Below, piece after piece: positions 15,039-24,649 of a stretch of DNA of 64,000 nt. This DNA is from Roseateles_B sp051857535 (lineage in GTDB: Bacteria; Pseudomonadota; Gammaproteobacteria; Burkholderiales; Burkholderiaceae_C). The DNA is taken from assembly GCF_051857535.1 (NCBI RefSeq), contig NZ_JBPZGY010000008.1:154669-218668 (forward strand), in the 5' to 3' direction. The notes below the pieces were generated by a model, which was not told the origin of the DNA, did not search any database, and saw nothing but the letters and a program-made list of their open reading frames with translations. How positions within the stretch are numbered: position 1 is the first letter of the stretch; each line of letters opens with the position of its first letter. A program made the position numbers and the translations under genes.

Positions 15039-17129
15039 TTACCAGACCTTGCAGCGCTCCGCGGCCGGCTTGACCATGGCCTGGCCCGGCTTGCAGGCGA
15101 AGGCCTTCTCGAACTCGGGCATGTTCACCGCCACGCCGTTGATGCGGTAGCGGCCCGGCGAGTGCGGGTCGGTGGCGGCATGCACACGGGCGGCCTCGGG
15201 CCGGGTGTCGCTGCAGTCCCACTGGGCGAAGCCCACGAAGAAGCGCTGCTCCGGCGTCAGGCCGTCGACCGTGGGCAGCTGCTTGCCCGCGATCTGGGTC
15301 TGCCAGGCGGCCCAGGCCAGGACCAGGCCGCCGAGGTCGGCCAGGTCTTCGCCCAGGGTCAGCTTGCTGTTGATCTTGATGTCGTCGATGACCTTGTACT
15401 GGGCGTACTGCTTGGAGACGCAGGCGGCGCGCTGCTCGAAGGCCTTGGCGTCCTTCTTGGTCCACCAGTCCTTGAGGTTGCCCTTGGCGTCGAACTGCCG
15501 GCCTTCGTCATCGAAGCCGTGGACCAGCTCGTGGCCGATGGTGCCGCCGGTGTTGCCGTAGTTGGGCGCATCGTCCATGCGGGCGTCATACAGCGGGGGC
15601 TGCAGCACGCCGGCGGGGAAGTTGATGTCGTTCATCTGGGCGTTGTAGTAGGCGTTCACCGTCTGCGGCGTCATGCCCCACTCGCCACGGTCCAGGGGCT
15701 GGCCGATCTTGCCCAGATCGCGGCGGCGCTCGAAGGCCTGGCCGCGCATCACATTGCCCACGAAGTCCTCGCGCAGCACCGCATAGCGGCCGTAGTCACG
15801 CCACTGGTCGGGGTAGCCGACCTTGTTGACGATGCTGTGCAGCTTCTCCATGGCGCGCTGCTTGGTCTCTTCGCTCATCCAGGGCAGGGCCTGGATGGCC
15901 TTGCCCATCTCGGCCTCGATTTGCTCCGTCATGCGGATGGTGGCGGCCTTGAGCTCGGGGCTGAAGTTGCGGGCCACGAATTCCTGGCCCAGGGCCTCGC
16001 CCAGTTGACCGTCGACCAGGGTCACGCACTGCTTCCAGCGCGCCTGCTGCTTGGGCACACCGCGCAGGGTCTTGGAGAAGAAGTCGAAGTTCGCGTCGAC
16101 GAAGTCCGGGCCCAGGTAGGGCGCCATGCTGCTGGCCAACTGCCAGCGCAGCATCGTGCGGATGTCGGCCACCGGCAGGCGCTTCCACTGCTGGCCCAGG
16201 GCCTTGTAGAAGGCGGGCTCGGTGACGTTGAACTCCTGCTGCGGGGCCAGGTCTTGCGCGCTCTGGTAGGCAGCGAAGTCGAAGTCGGGGATCAGTGCCT
16301 GCAGCTGCTTGTCCGTGTAGCGGTGGAAGCTCTTGTAGGGGTCGCGCTTGTCGACCACGCTCAGCGAGGCCCGCGCCAGCGCGGTCTCGACCGCCAGCAC
16401 CAGGCGCGCGTTGGCCGCGGCCTTGGGCGCGGCGTCGCCCAGCAGCTCGAAGACGCGGGCCACATGGGCCTGGAACTTGGCGCGCAGCTCGCGGCTCTTG
16501 GCATCGGTCTTGAGGTAGTAGTCGCGCTCGGGCAGGCTCAGGCCGCCCGTGGCCGCGAAAGCGATCTGGCGCGTGCTGTCCGCGAAGTCCTGGCCGGAGC
16601 CGAAGCTGAAGAAGAGGCGGTTGTTGTGGGTGTTCTGGTGCAGGGCGGCCAGCACGAAGGGCAGCTCGGACTTGTCCTTCAGGCCTTCGATGCGGCGCAT
16701 CAGCGGCTTGAGCGCGGCCAGGCCGTTCTTCGCGACGGCGGCCTCGTCCATGCAGGCGGCGAAGTAGTCGCCGATCTTGGTCTGGGACTCGCTGCGGGTC
16801 TCGCCGGGCGCTGCGGGCTGGGCCAGCTTCTCCAGGATGCCCCAGAGGTAGCGCTGGTTGTCATTGGCCGCCTTGGCATAGACGGACCAGCGGGCCTGGT
16901 CGTCCGGGATGGGGTTGTTCTTGTTCCAGCCGCCGCAGGCGTACTGGTAGAGGTCCTCGCAGGGATCCACCGTGCGGTCCATGGCCGAGAGGTCCAGGCT
17001 GGGCGTGTAGGGCAGGCTCTGCAGCGGCTGTTCGGCGGGCTTGGCGTCCTGCGCATGGGCGAGGCTGGCCAGGGCGAGGGCGGTGCCCAGGGCGCTGAGG
17101 CGCCAGGCGGTCTTGCGGGCAGTCTTCAT
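15039..17129 (-). CDS. M13-family zinc metallopeptidase (neprilysin/PepO-like)
   Basis: This 696-residue endopeptidase has a signal peptide (GTALALASLAHAQ), so it acts in the periplasm or outside. MDRTVDPCEDLYQYACGGW at the N-terminus is the M13 entry motif. GHELVHGFDDEGR contains the HExxH zinc site (His533, Glu534, His537) and LGEDLADLGGL supplies the third ligand Glu594. The C-terminus CKVW is the family's usual CxVW. Its substrates are probably oligopeptides. The start at 17129 begins the signal peptide; 33 additional upstream codons in frame are not plausible. It is transcribed alone and divergently from the amidase gene. Confidence 0.95.
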   Translation of the reverse strand: MKTARKTAWRLSALGTALALASLAHAQDAKPAEQPLQSLPYTPSLDLSAMDRTVDPCEDLYQYACGGWNKNNPIPDDQARWSVYAKAANDNQRYLWGILEKLAQPAAPGETRSESQTKIGDYFAACMDEAAVAKNGLAALKPLMRRIEGLKDKSELPFVLAALHQNTHNNRLFFSFGSGQDFADSTRQIAFAATGGLSLPERDYYLKTDAKSRELRAKFQAHVARVFELLGDAAPKAAANARLVLAVETALARASLSVVDKRDPYKSFHRYTDKQLQALIPDFDFAAYQSAQDLAPQQEFNVTEPAFYKALGQQWKRLPVADIRTMLRWQLASSMAPYLGPDFVDANFDFFSKTLRGVPKQQARWKQCVTLVDGQLGEALGQEFVARNFSPELKAATIRMTEQIEAEMGKAIQALPWMSEETKQRAMEKLHSIVNKVGYPDQWRDYGRYAVLREDFVGNVMRGQAFERRRDLGKIGQPLDRGEWGMTPQTVNAYYNAQMNDINFPAGVLQPPLYDARMDDAPNYGNTGGTIGHELVHGFDDEGRQFDAKGNLKDWWTKKDAKAFEQRAACVSKQYAQYKVIDDIKINSKLTLGEDLADLGGLVLAWAAWQTQIAGKQLPTVDGLTPEQRFFVGFAQWDCSDTRPEAARVHAATDPHSPGRYRINGVAVNMPEFEKAFACKPGQAMVKPAAERCKVW

Positions 17130-17254
17130 GGTCTGGAAAGCGTGTCTTCGTGAAGGCCCGCATTGTGGCGCCAGGACCCGCTCCCTGCCGCTCGTCAGGG
17201 CCCCGTCGGGGATCGGGCCTTTCCCCAATGCACAAGCTGCAACAATGCGGGCCG

Positions 17255-18121
17255 ATGAGTGCCGCCCACTTCACCCGCTTCACCCACGCCACCCGTTCCC
17301 TGCCCCTGCTGGCCTGCCTGCTGCTGGGCGCATGCGCCACCGGCCCGCGCGGCCTGCAGATCGACGACAGCTTCCCCTCCAGCAACCAGGACAGCCGCGC
17401 CCAGCTGCTGATCCTGCACTACACGGTGGGCAATTTCGAGAGCGCGCTCAAGACCCTCACCCAGCCCAATCCCGGCGGCGGCGAGGTCTCGGCCCACTAC
17501 CTGGTGCGCGACGAACCCGTGCGCACCTACCGCCTGGTGGACGAGTCCCGCCGCGCCTGGCATGCAGGCCTGAGCCGCTGGAAGAGCTGGGGCAATGTCA
17601 ACGCGGCCTCCATCGGCATCGAGATCGTCAACCCCGGCCGCGTGGACACCCCCGACGGCCCGCGCTACGCCCCCTACCCGCAGGCCCAGATCGACGAGGT
17701 GATCCGCCTGTGCCAGGACATCGTCGCCCGCCACCGCATCCGCCCCGACCGCATCCTGGGGCACAGCGATGTGCAGCCGCTGAGCAAGCAGGACCCCGGC
17801 CCCGCCTTCCCATGGAAGCAGCTGTGGGCCGCCGGCCTCATCCCCTGGCCGGACGAGGCCCTGGCGGCCAGCCTGCGACCGCAGTACGAGCAGGCCCTGC
17901 CCGAGGCCGCCTGGTTCCAGCAGAAGCTGGCCCAGCACGGCTTCGGCCTCGCGCAGAGCGGCCTCTGGGACATCGAGACCCGCAAGGTGCTGGCCGCCTT
18001 CCAGATGAAGTACCGCCCCGATCGCCACGACGGCGAGGCCGATGCCGAGACCGCCGCCCTGCTGGACGTCGTCACCCGCCGCGACGGCCTGCGCATGAAG
18101 GACGGCAGCCTGCCGCGCTGA
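17255..18121 (+). CDS. amiD: Lipoprotein N-acetylmuramoyl-L-alanine amidase (AmiD-like)
   Basis: This 288-residue outer-membrane-type lipoprotein has lipobox LLGAC (Cys27). The amidase_2 domain follows: LLILHYTVGNF contains zinc ligand His55, VSAHYLVRDEP the core strand, IGIEIVN a buried sheet, and LGHSDVQPLSKQDPGPAFPW the distal zinc His and catalytic acidic residue. A peptidoglycan-binding domain (residues 215-280) ends the protein. It cuts the amide bond between MurNAc and L-Ala, also on anhydro-muropeptides, releasing peptides for uptake. The permease genes begin nine bases after its stop, suggesting that released peptides are their cargo. Confidence 0.92.
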   Translation: MSAAHFTRFTHATRSLPLLACLLLGACATGPRGLQIDDSFPSSNQDSRAQLLILHYTVGNFESALKTLTQPNPGGGEVSAHYLVRDEPVRTYRLVDESRRAWHAGLSRWKSWGNVNAASIGIEIVNPGRVDTPDGPRYAPYPQAQIDEVIRLCQDIVARHRIRPDRILGHSDVQPLSKQDPGPAFPWKQLWAAGLIPWPDEALAASLRPQYEQALPEAAWFQQKLAQHGFGLAQSGLWDIETRKVLAAFQMKYRPDRHDGEADAETAALLDVVTRRDGLRMKDGSLPR

Positions 18122-18130
18122 AGCCTGCCC

Positions 18131-19135
18131 ATGCCTGCCCTGCTGCGCCGCCTGCTGACCCTGCTGCCCACCCTGCTGGGCGTGAGCCTGGTCTCCTTCG
18201 GCCTGATCCGCCTCGTGCCGGGCGATCCGGTGGAGGTGATGATGGGCGAGCGCGCCCTGGACGCGGCCACGCATGCCCAGCTGCTGCACCAGCTGGGGCT
18301 GGACGCGCCCTGGCCCGTGCAGTACGGCCGCTACCTGCTGCAGCTGCTGCAGGGCGACCTCGGGCGAAGCCTGGTCAGCCACGAGCCGGTGGCGCAGGAG
18401 TTCCTGGCCCTCTTCCCCGCCACGGTGGAGCTGGCCGCGGCCGCCCTGCTGCTGGCCCTGGTGCTGGGCCTGGCCCTGGGCCTGGCGGCCAGCCTCAGGC
18501 GCGGCTCCTGGCTGGACCAGGGGGTGATGGGGCTGGCCACGCTGGGCTACTCCATGCCGGTGTTCTGGTGGGGCCTGATCCTCATCATGACCTTCTCCGT
18601 GGGCCTGGCCTGGACGCCGGTGACGGGGCGCATCGCCGTCGAGTACGAGGTCGCCCGCGTGACGGGCTTCATGCTCATCGACGCCGCCCTGCACCCCGAG
18701 CCCGGCGCCTGGCGCTCGGCCCTGCTTCACCTGCTGCTGCCGGCCCTGGTGCTGGGCACCTCCAGCACCGCGGTGATCGCCCGCATGACGCGCTCCAGCA
18801 TGCTGGAGGTGCTGCAGGAGGACTACATCCGCACCGCTCGCGCCAAGGGCCTCTCCACGGCCCGCGTGGTGCTGGGCCATGCCCTGCGCAATGCCCTGGT
18901 GCCGGTGCTGACCGTGGTGGGCCTGCAGACCGGCAGCCTGCTGGCCGGCGCGGTGCTCACCGAGACCATCTTCTCCTGGCCCGGCGTGGGCAAATGGCTG
19001 ATCGACGCCATCGGCCGGCGGGACTACCCCGTGGTGCAGGCAGGCATCCTGATCTCCGCCCTGACCTTCATGGCGGTGAACCTGGCGGTGGACCTGCTCT
19101 ACGGCGTCGTCAACCCGCGGATGCGTGCGCGCTGA
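18131..19135 (+). CDS. Dipeptide/oligopeptide ABC transporter permease (DppB-type)
   Basis: The 334-residue inner-membrane protein has six transmembrane segments. The N-terminal signature PTLLGVSLVSFGLIRLVPGDP and the EAA loop YIRTARAKGLSTARVVLGHALRNALVP are diagnostic of DppB/OppB permeases. It forms half of the channel of a peptide ABC importer. It lies nine bases behind the amidase and four bases ahead of the DppC-type gene. No ATPase genes of the system are found nearby. Confidence 0.93.
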   Translation: MPALLRRLLTLLPTLLGVSLVSFGLIRLVPGDPVEVMMGERALDAATHAQLLHQLGLDAPWPVQYGRYLLQLLQGDLGRSLVSHEPVAQEFLALFPATVELAAAALLLALVLGLALGLAASLRRGSWLDQGVMGLATLGYSMPVFWWGLILIMTFSVGLAWTPVTGRIAVEYEVARVTGFMLIDAALHPEPGAWRSALLHLLLPALVLGTSSTAVIARMTRSSMLEVLQEDYIRTARAKGLSTARVVLGHALRNALVPVLTVVGLQTGSLLAGAVLTETIFSWPGVGKWLIDAIGRRDYPVVQAGILISALTFMAVNLAVDLLYGVVNPRMRAR

Positions 19136-19139
19136 AGCC

Positions 19140-20051
19140 ATGATCCAGGCCTCCCCCACTCAAGACCTGACCCCACGCCCACCGCGGGGCCGCAGCCCCG
19201 CACGCGCGGCCTGGGACCGCTTTGCCGCCCAGCGCGGGGCCCTGGCGGCGCTGATCGTGTTCGGCCTGGTGGCCCTGGCCGCGCTGCTGGCGCCCTGGCT
19301 TTCGCCGCACGACCCCCTGCAGCAGTACCGCGACCACCTGCTGCAGCCGCCGCTGTGGATGGACGGCGGCCTGGCCCGCTTCCCGCTGGGCACCGACGAG
19401 CTGGGCCGCGACCTGCTCTCGCGCCTGCTGCACGGCGCGCGGGTCTCGCTGGGCCTGGGCCTGGCCTCGGTGGTGCTCGCGCTGGTGCCGGGCATCGTGC
19501 TGGGCCTGCTGGCGGCCTTCCATGAGCGCTGGCTCTCGCCCCTGGTGATGCGCAGCATGGACGTGCTCCTGGCGCTGCCGGGTCTGCTGCTGGCCATCTG
19601 CGTGATCACCATCCTGGGCCCGGGCCTGATGAACACCGTGATCGCCATCGCCATCGGCGCCCTGCCGGGCAGCACGCGCCTGGCGCGGGCCGCCGCGCTG
19701 GCCGAGAAGTCGCGGGACTATGTGCAGGCGGCCCGCGCCGCCGGGGCCTCGTCCTGGCACCTGATGTTCCGCACCGTGCTGCCCAACTGCGCGGCGCCGC
19801 TGATCGTGCAGGCCACGCTGGCCTTCTCCTCGGCCATCCTGGAGGCCGCCGGCCTGGGCTTCCTGGGCCTGGGGGTGCAGGCACCCACGCCCGAGTGGGG
19901 CGGCATGCTGGCCACCGCGCGCGACGCCCTGCAGCGCGCACCCTGGGTGCTGAGCCTGCCAGGCCTGGCCATCCTACTGACAGTGCTGAGCGTCAACCTC
20001 GTCGGCGACGGCCTGCGGGACGCGCTGGACCCCAAGCTGCGACGCGGCTGA
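19140..20051 (+). CDS. Dipeptide/oligopeptide ABC transporter permease (DppC-type)
   Basis: The 303-residue inner-membrane protein pairs with the upstream DppB-type subunit. FPLGTDELGRDLLSRLLHGARVSL is the typical DppC entry, cut here to its most informative part LGTDELGRDLLSRLLHGAR, and the EAA loop is YVQAARAAGASSWHLMFRTV. The final helices LGLGVQAPTPEWGGML are standard. The start at 19140 lies four bases after the previous stop. Its first codons (QDLTP) are encoded by a 14-base copy of the dispersed CAAGACCTGACCCC repeat, so the true N-terminus may have been altered by that sequence. Confidence 0.93.
   Translation: MIQASPTQDLTPRPPRGRSPARAAWDRFAAQRGALAALIVFGLVALAALLAPWLSPHDPLQQYRDHLLQPPLWMDGGLARFPLGTDELGRDLLSRLLHGARVSLGLGLASVVLALVPGIVLGLLAAFHERWLSPLVMRSMDVLLALPGLLLAICVITILGPGLMNTVIAIAIGALPGSTRLARAAALAEKSRDYVQAARAAGASSWHLMFRTVLPNCAAPLIVQATLAFSSAILEAAGLGFLGLGVQAPTPEWGGMLATARDALQRAPWVLSLPGLAILLTVLSVNLVGDGLRDALDPKLRRG
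19161..19174 (+). repeat. 14-bp dispersed repeat inside a permease gene
   Basis: CAAGACCTGACCCC, the core of the 19-bp repeat at 10516 and 12826, is read in frame as part of codons for QDLTP in the DppC-type permease, close to its start codon. Confidence 0.7.
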
Positions 20052-20141
20052 GCCCGGCCTCCTGCCTCGGCGCATGCACGAGGTGACGCAGGCACCGACT
20101 TCGGTCAAGATGGCCCCGCCCTCCCCTCTCCTGCCAACGCC

Positions 20142-21071
20142 ATGACGCAGTTCGCCTTCCTCAGCCACACCAGCTTCATGAAGCAGCCGCCCGCCGCACC
20201 AGGCAGCCGGCCCTTCGGCCTGGCCGGCATCGCCTGGGACGGCTGCGTGACCAACCGCCCTGGCGCCCGCTTCGGCCCACGCGCCATCCGCGAAGCCAGC
20301 CACATGCTGTGCGACGGCATCCACCCCTTCTTCGACACCACGCCGGACGGGCATCTCCAGGACCACGGCGACCTGCCCCTGCCCAACACCAGCCTGGAGG
20401 GCATGCGCGCCGCGATGATGCCGCTGATCGCACCGCTGATCGCGCAGCAGCACATGGTCTGGCTTGGCGGGGACCACAGCATCACCCTGCCCCTGCTGCG
20501 GGCCTACCGCGCCCAGCTGGGCCGGCCCCTGGCCTGCCTGCACTTCGACGCCCACTGCGACACCTGGGAAGACCATTTCGGCGAGCCCAGCGGCCATGGC
20601 ACCTGGGTCTACGAGGCCCTGCAGGAGGGCCTGGTGATGCCGCAGGGCATGATGCAGCTGGGCATCCGCTCGGCCGGCCAGCGCGAGGCCCGTGACTATG
20701 TGCGCGAGCAGGGCGGCCTGATCTACGACGCCCGCAGCCTGCGCGGCCTGGAGAGCCCGGCCCAGCTGGCCGGCGTGCTGGGCGGTATCCACGAGCGCAT
20801 GGCGGCCCTGGGCCATCCGCCGGTCTACCTCAGCCTGGACATCGACTGCCTGGACCCCGCCTTCGCCCCCGGCACCGGCACGCCCGAGCCGGGGGGCATG
20901 AGCAGCAACCAGGTGCTGAGCATCCTCGAGGAACTGGCCGGCCTGCCCTGGGTGGGCATGGACTGCGTGGAAGTGGCGCCGCCCTACGACCACGCCGAGC
21001 TCACCAGCTACGCCGCCGCGCAGTTCGTCTGGACCTACCTCTGCGGCCGCCTGGCTCAGGCCGCGCGCTGA
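20142..21071 (+). CDS. Agmatinase / ureohydrolase family protein
   Basis: The 309-residue enzyme keeps the binuclear manganese site of ureohydrolases: WLGGDHSITLPLL, HFDAHCDTWEDHF and YLSLDIDCLDPAFAPGTGTP all carry the expected His and Asp ligands. By overall motifs it belongs with agmatinases (agmatine to putrescine plus urea) rather than arginases, but related guanidino hydrolases cannot be excluded. It follows the Dpp-type permease genes by 90 bp on the same strand. Its 3' end overlaps the convergent MBL gene by 16 bases. Confidence 0.88.
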   Translation: MTQFAFLSHTSFMKQPPAAPGSRPFGLAGIAWDGCVTNRPGARFGPRAIREASHMLCDGIHPFFDTTPDGHLQDHGDLPLPNTSLEGMRAAMMPLIAPLIAQQHMVWLGGDHSITLPLLRAYRAQLGRPLACLHFDAHCDTWEDHFGEPSGHGTWVYEALQEGLVMPQGMMQLGIRSAGQREARDYVREQGGLIYDARSLRGLESPAQLAGVLGGIHERMAALGHPPVYLSLDIDCLDPAFAPGTGTPEPGGMSSNQVLSILEELAGLPWVGMDCVEVAPPYDHAELTSYAAAQFVWTYLCGRLAQAAR

Positions 21072-21862
21072 AGGTCAGCCGGGATCTCGTAGCGGCGCGA
21101 CTCACCGTCCCGCGGCACCCACAGCCGATCGCCCAGTCCGGCGGCCTCCCGCCGCACGTCCTCGCGGCTCACCGGGCAGTGATCCAGGGCCTCCAGGTGG
21201 TTGACCACCAACTGGCCGGCAAACAGCCGCCCGGCTTCGGCCACCTCGGCCGCGTCCATCAGGATCTCGCCGCCCAGGTCGAAGCGGGCGCCGCCGGCAG
21301 GCAGCACGGCGACGTCCGGCCTCAGCACCGACAGGCAGTGCCGCACCGGCGCGTGCAGCACGGTATCGCCCGCCACATAGACGCTGGGCTCGCCGGGCAT
21401 CTCGATCAGGTAGCCCGCGCCATGCGCCATCAGCCGCCCCACCCAGCCGCGGCCGTGCAGGCAGGGGATGGGCGTAATGCTGCCGCCCAGGAAGGGCTGG
21501 CGCTGCAGGCCTGCCAGGGGCTGCGCCTGCAGGCCGCGGGCCGCCAGCCAGGGGGCGTCGTCCGGCATGCAGACCACGGGCAGGCTGCGCTCGCGCAGAT
21601 AGCGTCGGCCCGCGCGGTCCAGGTGGTCGAAGTGGCCCTTCTGGCAATGCGTGATCAACGCATGGGAGGCGCGCTCCAGCGCCGGCCCGGCCGCGTCGGG
21701 CAGGGGCACCAGGGGATTGCGCCGCCGCGTGCCGCCCAGGTAGCGCAGGCTGGGCAGAGTGCCGGCCTCAGCCAGCATGGGGTCCACCAGCAGTGCGATG
21801 TCGTGGCCGCCGACGTGAAACTCCAGCAGCACGGTGGCATTGCGGATCTGGGTGATGTTCAT
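21056..21862 (-). CDS. MBL-fold metallo-hydrolase (UlaG-like)
   Basis: The 268-residue protein begins MNITQIRNATVLLEFHVGG, the opening of UlaG/RNase Z-like metallo-beta-lactamase folds. THCQKGHFDHLD supplies the metal-binding His/Asp cluster and YVAGDTVLH the bridging Asp. Others of this kind hydrolyse lactone or phosphodiester bonds; the substrate here is unknown. It overlaps agmatinase convergently and is divergent from the regulator at 21973. The ATG at 21862 was chosen over a 34-codon longer frame that has no family similarity. Confidence 0.85.
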   Translation of the reverse strand: MNITQIRNATVLLEFHVGGHDIALLVDPMLAEAGTLPSLRYLGGTRRRNPLVPLPDAAGPALERASHALITHCQKGHFDHLDRAGRRYLRERSLPVVCMPDDAPWLAARGLQAQPLAGLQRQPFLGGSITPIPCLHGRGWVGRLMAHGAGYLIEMPGEPSVYVAGDTVLHAPVRHCLSVLRPDVAVLPAGGARFDLGGEILMDAAEVAEAGRLFAGQLVVNHLEALDHCPVSREDVRREAAGLGDRLWVPRDGESRRYEIPADLQRAA

Positions 21863-21972
21863 GGCAGGGCTCGCGCAAGGCGCCGGGAGTGGTCGTGGGA
21901 TGGATTGTTCAAAGCCGGCCTCGGACCCACAATGGCGCAATCCGCCAATTTCCTGCCGATTCAAGCCACACC

Positions 21973-22968
21973 ATGCCCGGCCCGCCGCTGACCCTGGGGC
22001 TGCTGCTCTTCGAAGGCTGCATGCCCGCCGGACTCTTTGCCGCCGCGGACCTGGCCCGAGCGGCCAATCTGCGCGCGGGCTGCGAAGCCTTCCGCCTGCA
22101 CTGGGTCAGCCTGGATGGGCACCCCGTCAAGACCTGGCAGGGCCCCACGCTGGCCGCCGACGCCGCCCTGGCCGACGCCCGCTGCGAGGCCTGGCTGCTG
22201 CCCGGCCTGTGGACCGACTCGCCTCAGTCCCTGGCGCGCCAGTTGGCCACTCTCGATCCCCTGGTGCAGGCCCTGCGCCGGCTGCCCAAGAGCCAGCCGC
22301 TGTGGAGCTATTGCGCCGGCGTCGCCCTGCTGGCGGCCGCCGGACGGCTGGATGGCCGGGATGCCACCGCCACCTGGTGGCTCAAGCCCGGCCTGAGCGC
22401 CCGCTTTCCGCTGGTGCACTGGCGCTTCGACGAGCTGCTGGTGTCCAGCGGCCCCCTGCGCACCGCCGCCGGCCCCCACGGCTACCTGCCTTTGATGCTG
22501 CAGGCACTGGCCGAGCAGCTGGAGCCCGCGGCGCTGCGCGACATCGAGGCCGTGCTGATGCTGCCACGCCCGCAGCAGTGGCCCGCGGTCTTCCGCCCCG
22601 TGGAACTGATGGGCCAGTCCGACGAGGCCCTGCGCCGCCTGATCGTCTTCGCGCAGCGGCAGCCGGCGCAGGCGCTGTCGCTGGCGGCGGCGGCGCAGGC
22701 GCTGGGCCTGTCGGTGCGCAGCCTCAGCCGCTGGCTGCCGGCGCAGACTGGCCTGCCCGCCGGCCAGTGGCTGCGCCTGCTCAAGCTGCGCCAGGCGGCG
22801 GAGCTGCTGTGCGAATCCACCCTGCCCGTGAAAACCGTTGCCGAGCAGCTCGGCTATGCCAACGAGGCCGGGCTGCACCGCAGCTTCCAGGCCCTGCTGG
22901 CCTGCACGCCTGGCGAGTTCCGCCGCCGCCACACCCGCCTGCCCTCGCCTGCGGGCGCCCGCGCATGA
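21973..22968 (+). CDS. GlxA-type AraC-family transcriptional regulator
   Basis: The 331-residue protein has an N-terminal DJ-1/PfpI-like domain (LTLGLLLFEGCMPAGLFAAA, and SYCAGVALLAAAGRLDG with the nucleophile-elbow Cys) and a C-terminal AraC helix-turn-helix pair: SLAAAAQALGLSVRSLSRWL and VKTVAEQLGYANEAGLHRSF. Such GlxA-like proteins control catabolic or transport genes in response to a small metabolite. It is 76 bp ahead of the Dpp-type binding-protein gene on the same strand and divergent from the MBL gene; either may be its target. Confidence 0.88.
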   Translation: MPGPPLTLGLLLFEGCMPAGLFAAADLARAANLRAGCEAFRLHWVSLDGHPVKTWQGPTLAADAALADARCEAWLLPGLWTDSPQSLARQLATLDPLVQALRRLPKSQPLWSYCAGVALLAAAGRLDGRDATATWWLKPGLSARFPLVHWRFDELLVSSGPLRTAAGPHGYLPLMLQALAEQLEPAALRDIEAVLMLPRPQQWPAVFRPVELMGQSDEALRRLIVFAQRQPAQALSLAAAAQALGLSVRSLSRWLPAQTGLPAGQWLRLLKLRQAAELLCESTLPVKTVAEQLGYANEAGLHRSFQALLACTPGEFRRRHTRLPSPAGARA

Positions 22969-23044
22969 GCCCCCTCGCTTGGACCTGTCACGCGCAGCGC
23001 TCACAATGGCAGCCCGCTCCCACCTGCCACGCGCCCCTGAGCTG

Positions 23045-24649
23045 ATGTCCCGTCATGGTCTGTCCCTGCTGTTCGGCCCACTGCTGCTGCTGACGGCGGC
23101 CGCTGCCGCTTCGGCCCCGGCGGCGCTGCCTGCGGGCAAGCCCATCGTCTACTGCAGCGAGGCCAGCCCCGAAGGCTTCGACCCGGGCCTGTGGGACAGC
23201 AGCAGCACCAACAATGCGGTGCGCCAGCTCTTCCAGGGCCTGCTGGGCTTCGAGCGCGGCGGCACGGCCCTGGTGCCGCGCCTGGCGCAGCGCTGGACGG
23301 TGTCGGAGGACGCGCGGGTCTTCACCTTCGAGCTGCGCCGCGGCGTGCGCTTCCACACGCGGCCCTGGTTCACGCCTTCGCGCGAGTTCAATGCCGACGA
23401 CGTGCTCTTCACCTTCGGCCGCTTCCTGGACCCGGCCCATCCTTTCAACAAGGCCCTGCCCGGCAACTTCATCTACCCCAACAACCTGGGTCTGGCGAAG
23501 CTGGTGCAGAAGCTGGAGAAGCTGGACGAGCACACCGTGCGCTTCACGCTGCGCGAGCCCAACGTCGTCTTCCTCAGCTGGTTCGCCATGCCCTTCGCAG
23601 GCATCCATTCGGCGGAATACGCGCAGCAGCTGCTGCAGCGCGGCGAGCCCCACAAGCTCAACAACGCACCCGTCGGCACCGGCCCCTTCGCCTTTCGCAG
23701 CTATGCCAAGGACGACGTGCTGCGCCTGGAGGCCAACCCCAGCTACTGGGCCGGGCCGGTGCGCACACCCAAGCTGATCTTCAGCATCGCGCGCGAGCCC
23801 AATGTGCGCATCCAGAAGCTGCTGGCCGGCGAATGCCAGGTCAGCGCTCCGGCACGCGACATCGACGTGCCCGTGCTCGCCAAACGGGCCGACATCCAGC
23901 TGCTGCAGGTCCAGGCCCTCAACATCAGCTATCTGAGCTTCAACCTGGCGCGTGCGCCCACCAACGTCCGCGCGGTGCGCGAGGCCCTGGACATCGCCAT
24001 CGACCGCCCCGCCCTCTTCAAAGTACTGTTCCCGCGCGGCGACGCCACGCCGGCCACCAGCGCCTTCCCGCCCGCCATCCCCGGCTTCGACAAGAGCCTG
24101 CGCAACGAGCACGACCCCGAGCGTGCCCGGCGCCTGCTGGCCGAGGCGGGCTTCCCGCAGGGCTTTGCCATCGACCTCTGGGCCCTGCCCATCGCGCGGC
24201 CCACCAATCCCAACGGCCTGCTGCTGGCCCAGATGATCCAGCAGGACTGGGCGCGCATCGGCGTGCGCGCCACCATCAAGACCTATGAGTGGGGCGAGTA
24301 CCTCAAGCGCGCCAACAAGGGCGAGCACGACGTCTACATGAGCGGCTGGAGCGGCGAGAGCGGCGATGCCGACGAGTTCCTCACCCCCAACCTCAGCTGC
24401 GCGGCCAACCGCAGCGGCGTGAAGTTCTGCCATGCCGAGTTCGAGCGCCTGATCGACACCGCCCGCGCCACGCCGGACCCCGCCCGGCGCGCCGCGCTGT
24501 ACGTCGAGGCCCAGCGCATCTTCAAGCGCGAGCGGCCCTGGATTCCCTTCGCGCATTCCACGCTGTACCTGCCGGTGCGCGCGGACGTGAAGGGCTTTGT
24601 GATCAACCCCAATGGCGGGGTCGAGTTCGAGAAGGTCTGGCGCGAATGA
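23045..24649 (+). CDS. Dipeptide-type ABC transporter substrate-binding protein (DppA-like)
   Basis: This 534-residue periplasmic protein of the SBP_bac_5 family has the signal LLFGPLLLLTAAAAASAPA. VYCSEASPEGFDPGLWD is the DppA-like start of the mature protein, ending in a long two-lobed domain with FNADDVLFTFGRFLDP, APVGTGPFAFRSYAKDD and WPSYWAG-like NPSYWAGPVRTP. It should capture di- or murein peptides for the permeases at 18131-20051. It is immediately followed by the dipeptidase gene with an ATGA overlap, so peptide capture and D-Ala-D-Ala cleavage are coupled. Confidence 0.92.
   Translation: MSRHGLSLLFGPLLLLTAAAAASAPAALPAGKPIVYCSEASPEGFDPGLWDSSSTNNAVRQLFQGLLGFERGGTALVPRLAQRWTVSEDARVFTFELRRGVRFHTRPWFTPSREFNADDVLFTFGRFLDPAHPFNKALPGNFIYPNNLGLAKLVQKLEKLDEHTVRFTLREPNVVFLSWFAMPFAGIHSAEYAQQLLQRGEPHKLNNAPVGTGPFAFRSYAKDDVLRLEANPSYWAGPVRTPKLIFSIAREPNVRIQKLLAGECQVSAPARDIDVPVLAKRADIQLLQVQALNISYLSFNLARAPTNVRAVREALDIAIDRPALFKVLFPRGDATPATSAFPPAIPGFDKSLRNEHDPERARRLLAEAGFPQGFAIDLWALPIARPTNPNGLLLAQMIQQDWARIGVRATIKTYEWGEYLKRANKGEHDVYMSGWSGESGDADEFLTPNLSCAANRSGVKFCHAEFERLIDTARATPDPARRAALYVEAQRIFKRERPWIPFAHSTLYLPVRADVKGFVINPNGGVEFEKVWRE

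Noticed and set aside
15162..17153. 663-codon plus-strand frame
   Set aside because: Antisense to the complete M13 peptidase gene; a frequent by-product of 70 % GC coding sequence. The peptide is Gly/Ala/Val/Arg-rich with no fold.
17041..19143. 700-codon plus-strand frame rich in Pro, Arg and Gly
   Set aside because: Out-of-frame reading of the amidase and DppB-type genes, both of which are complete with clear motifs.
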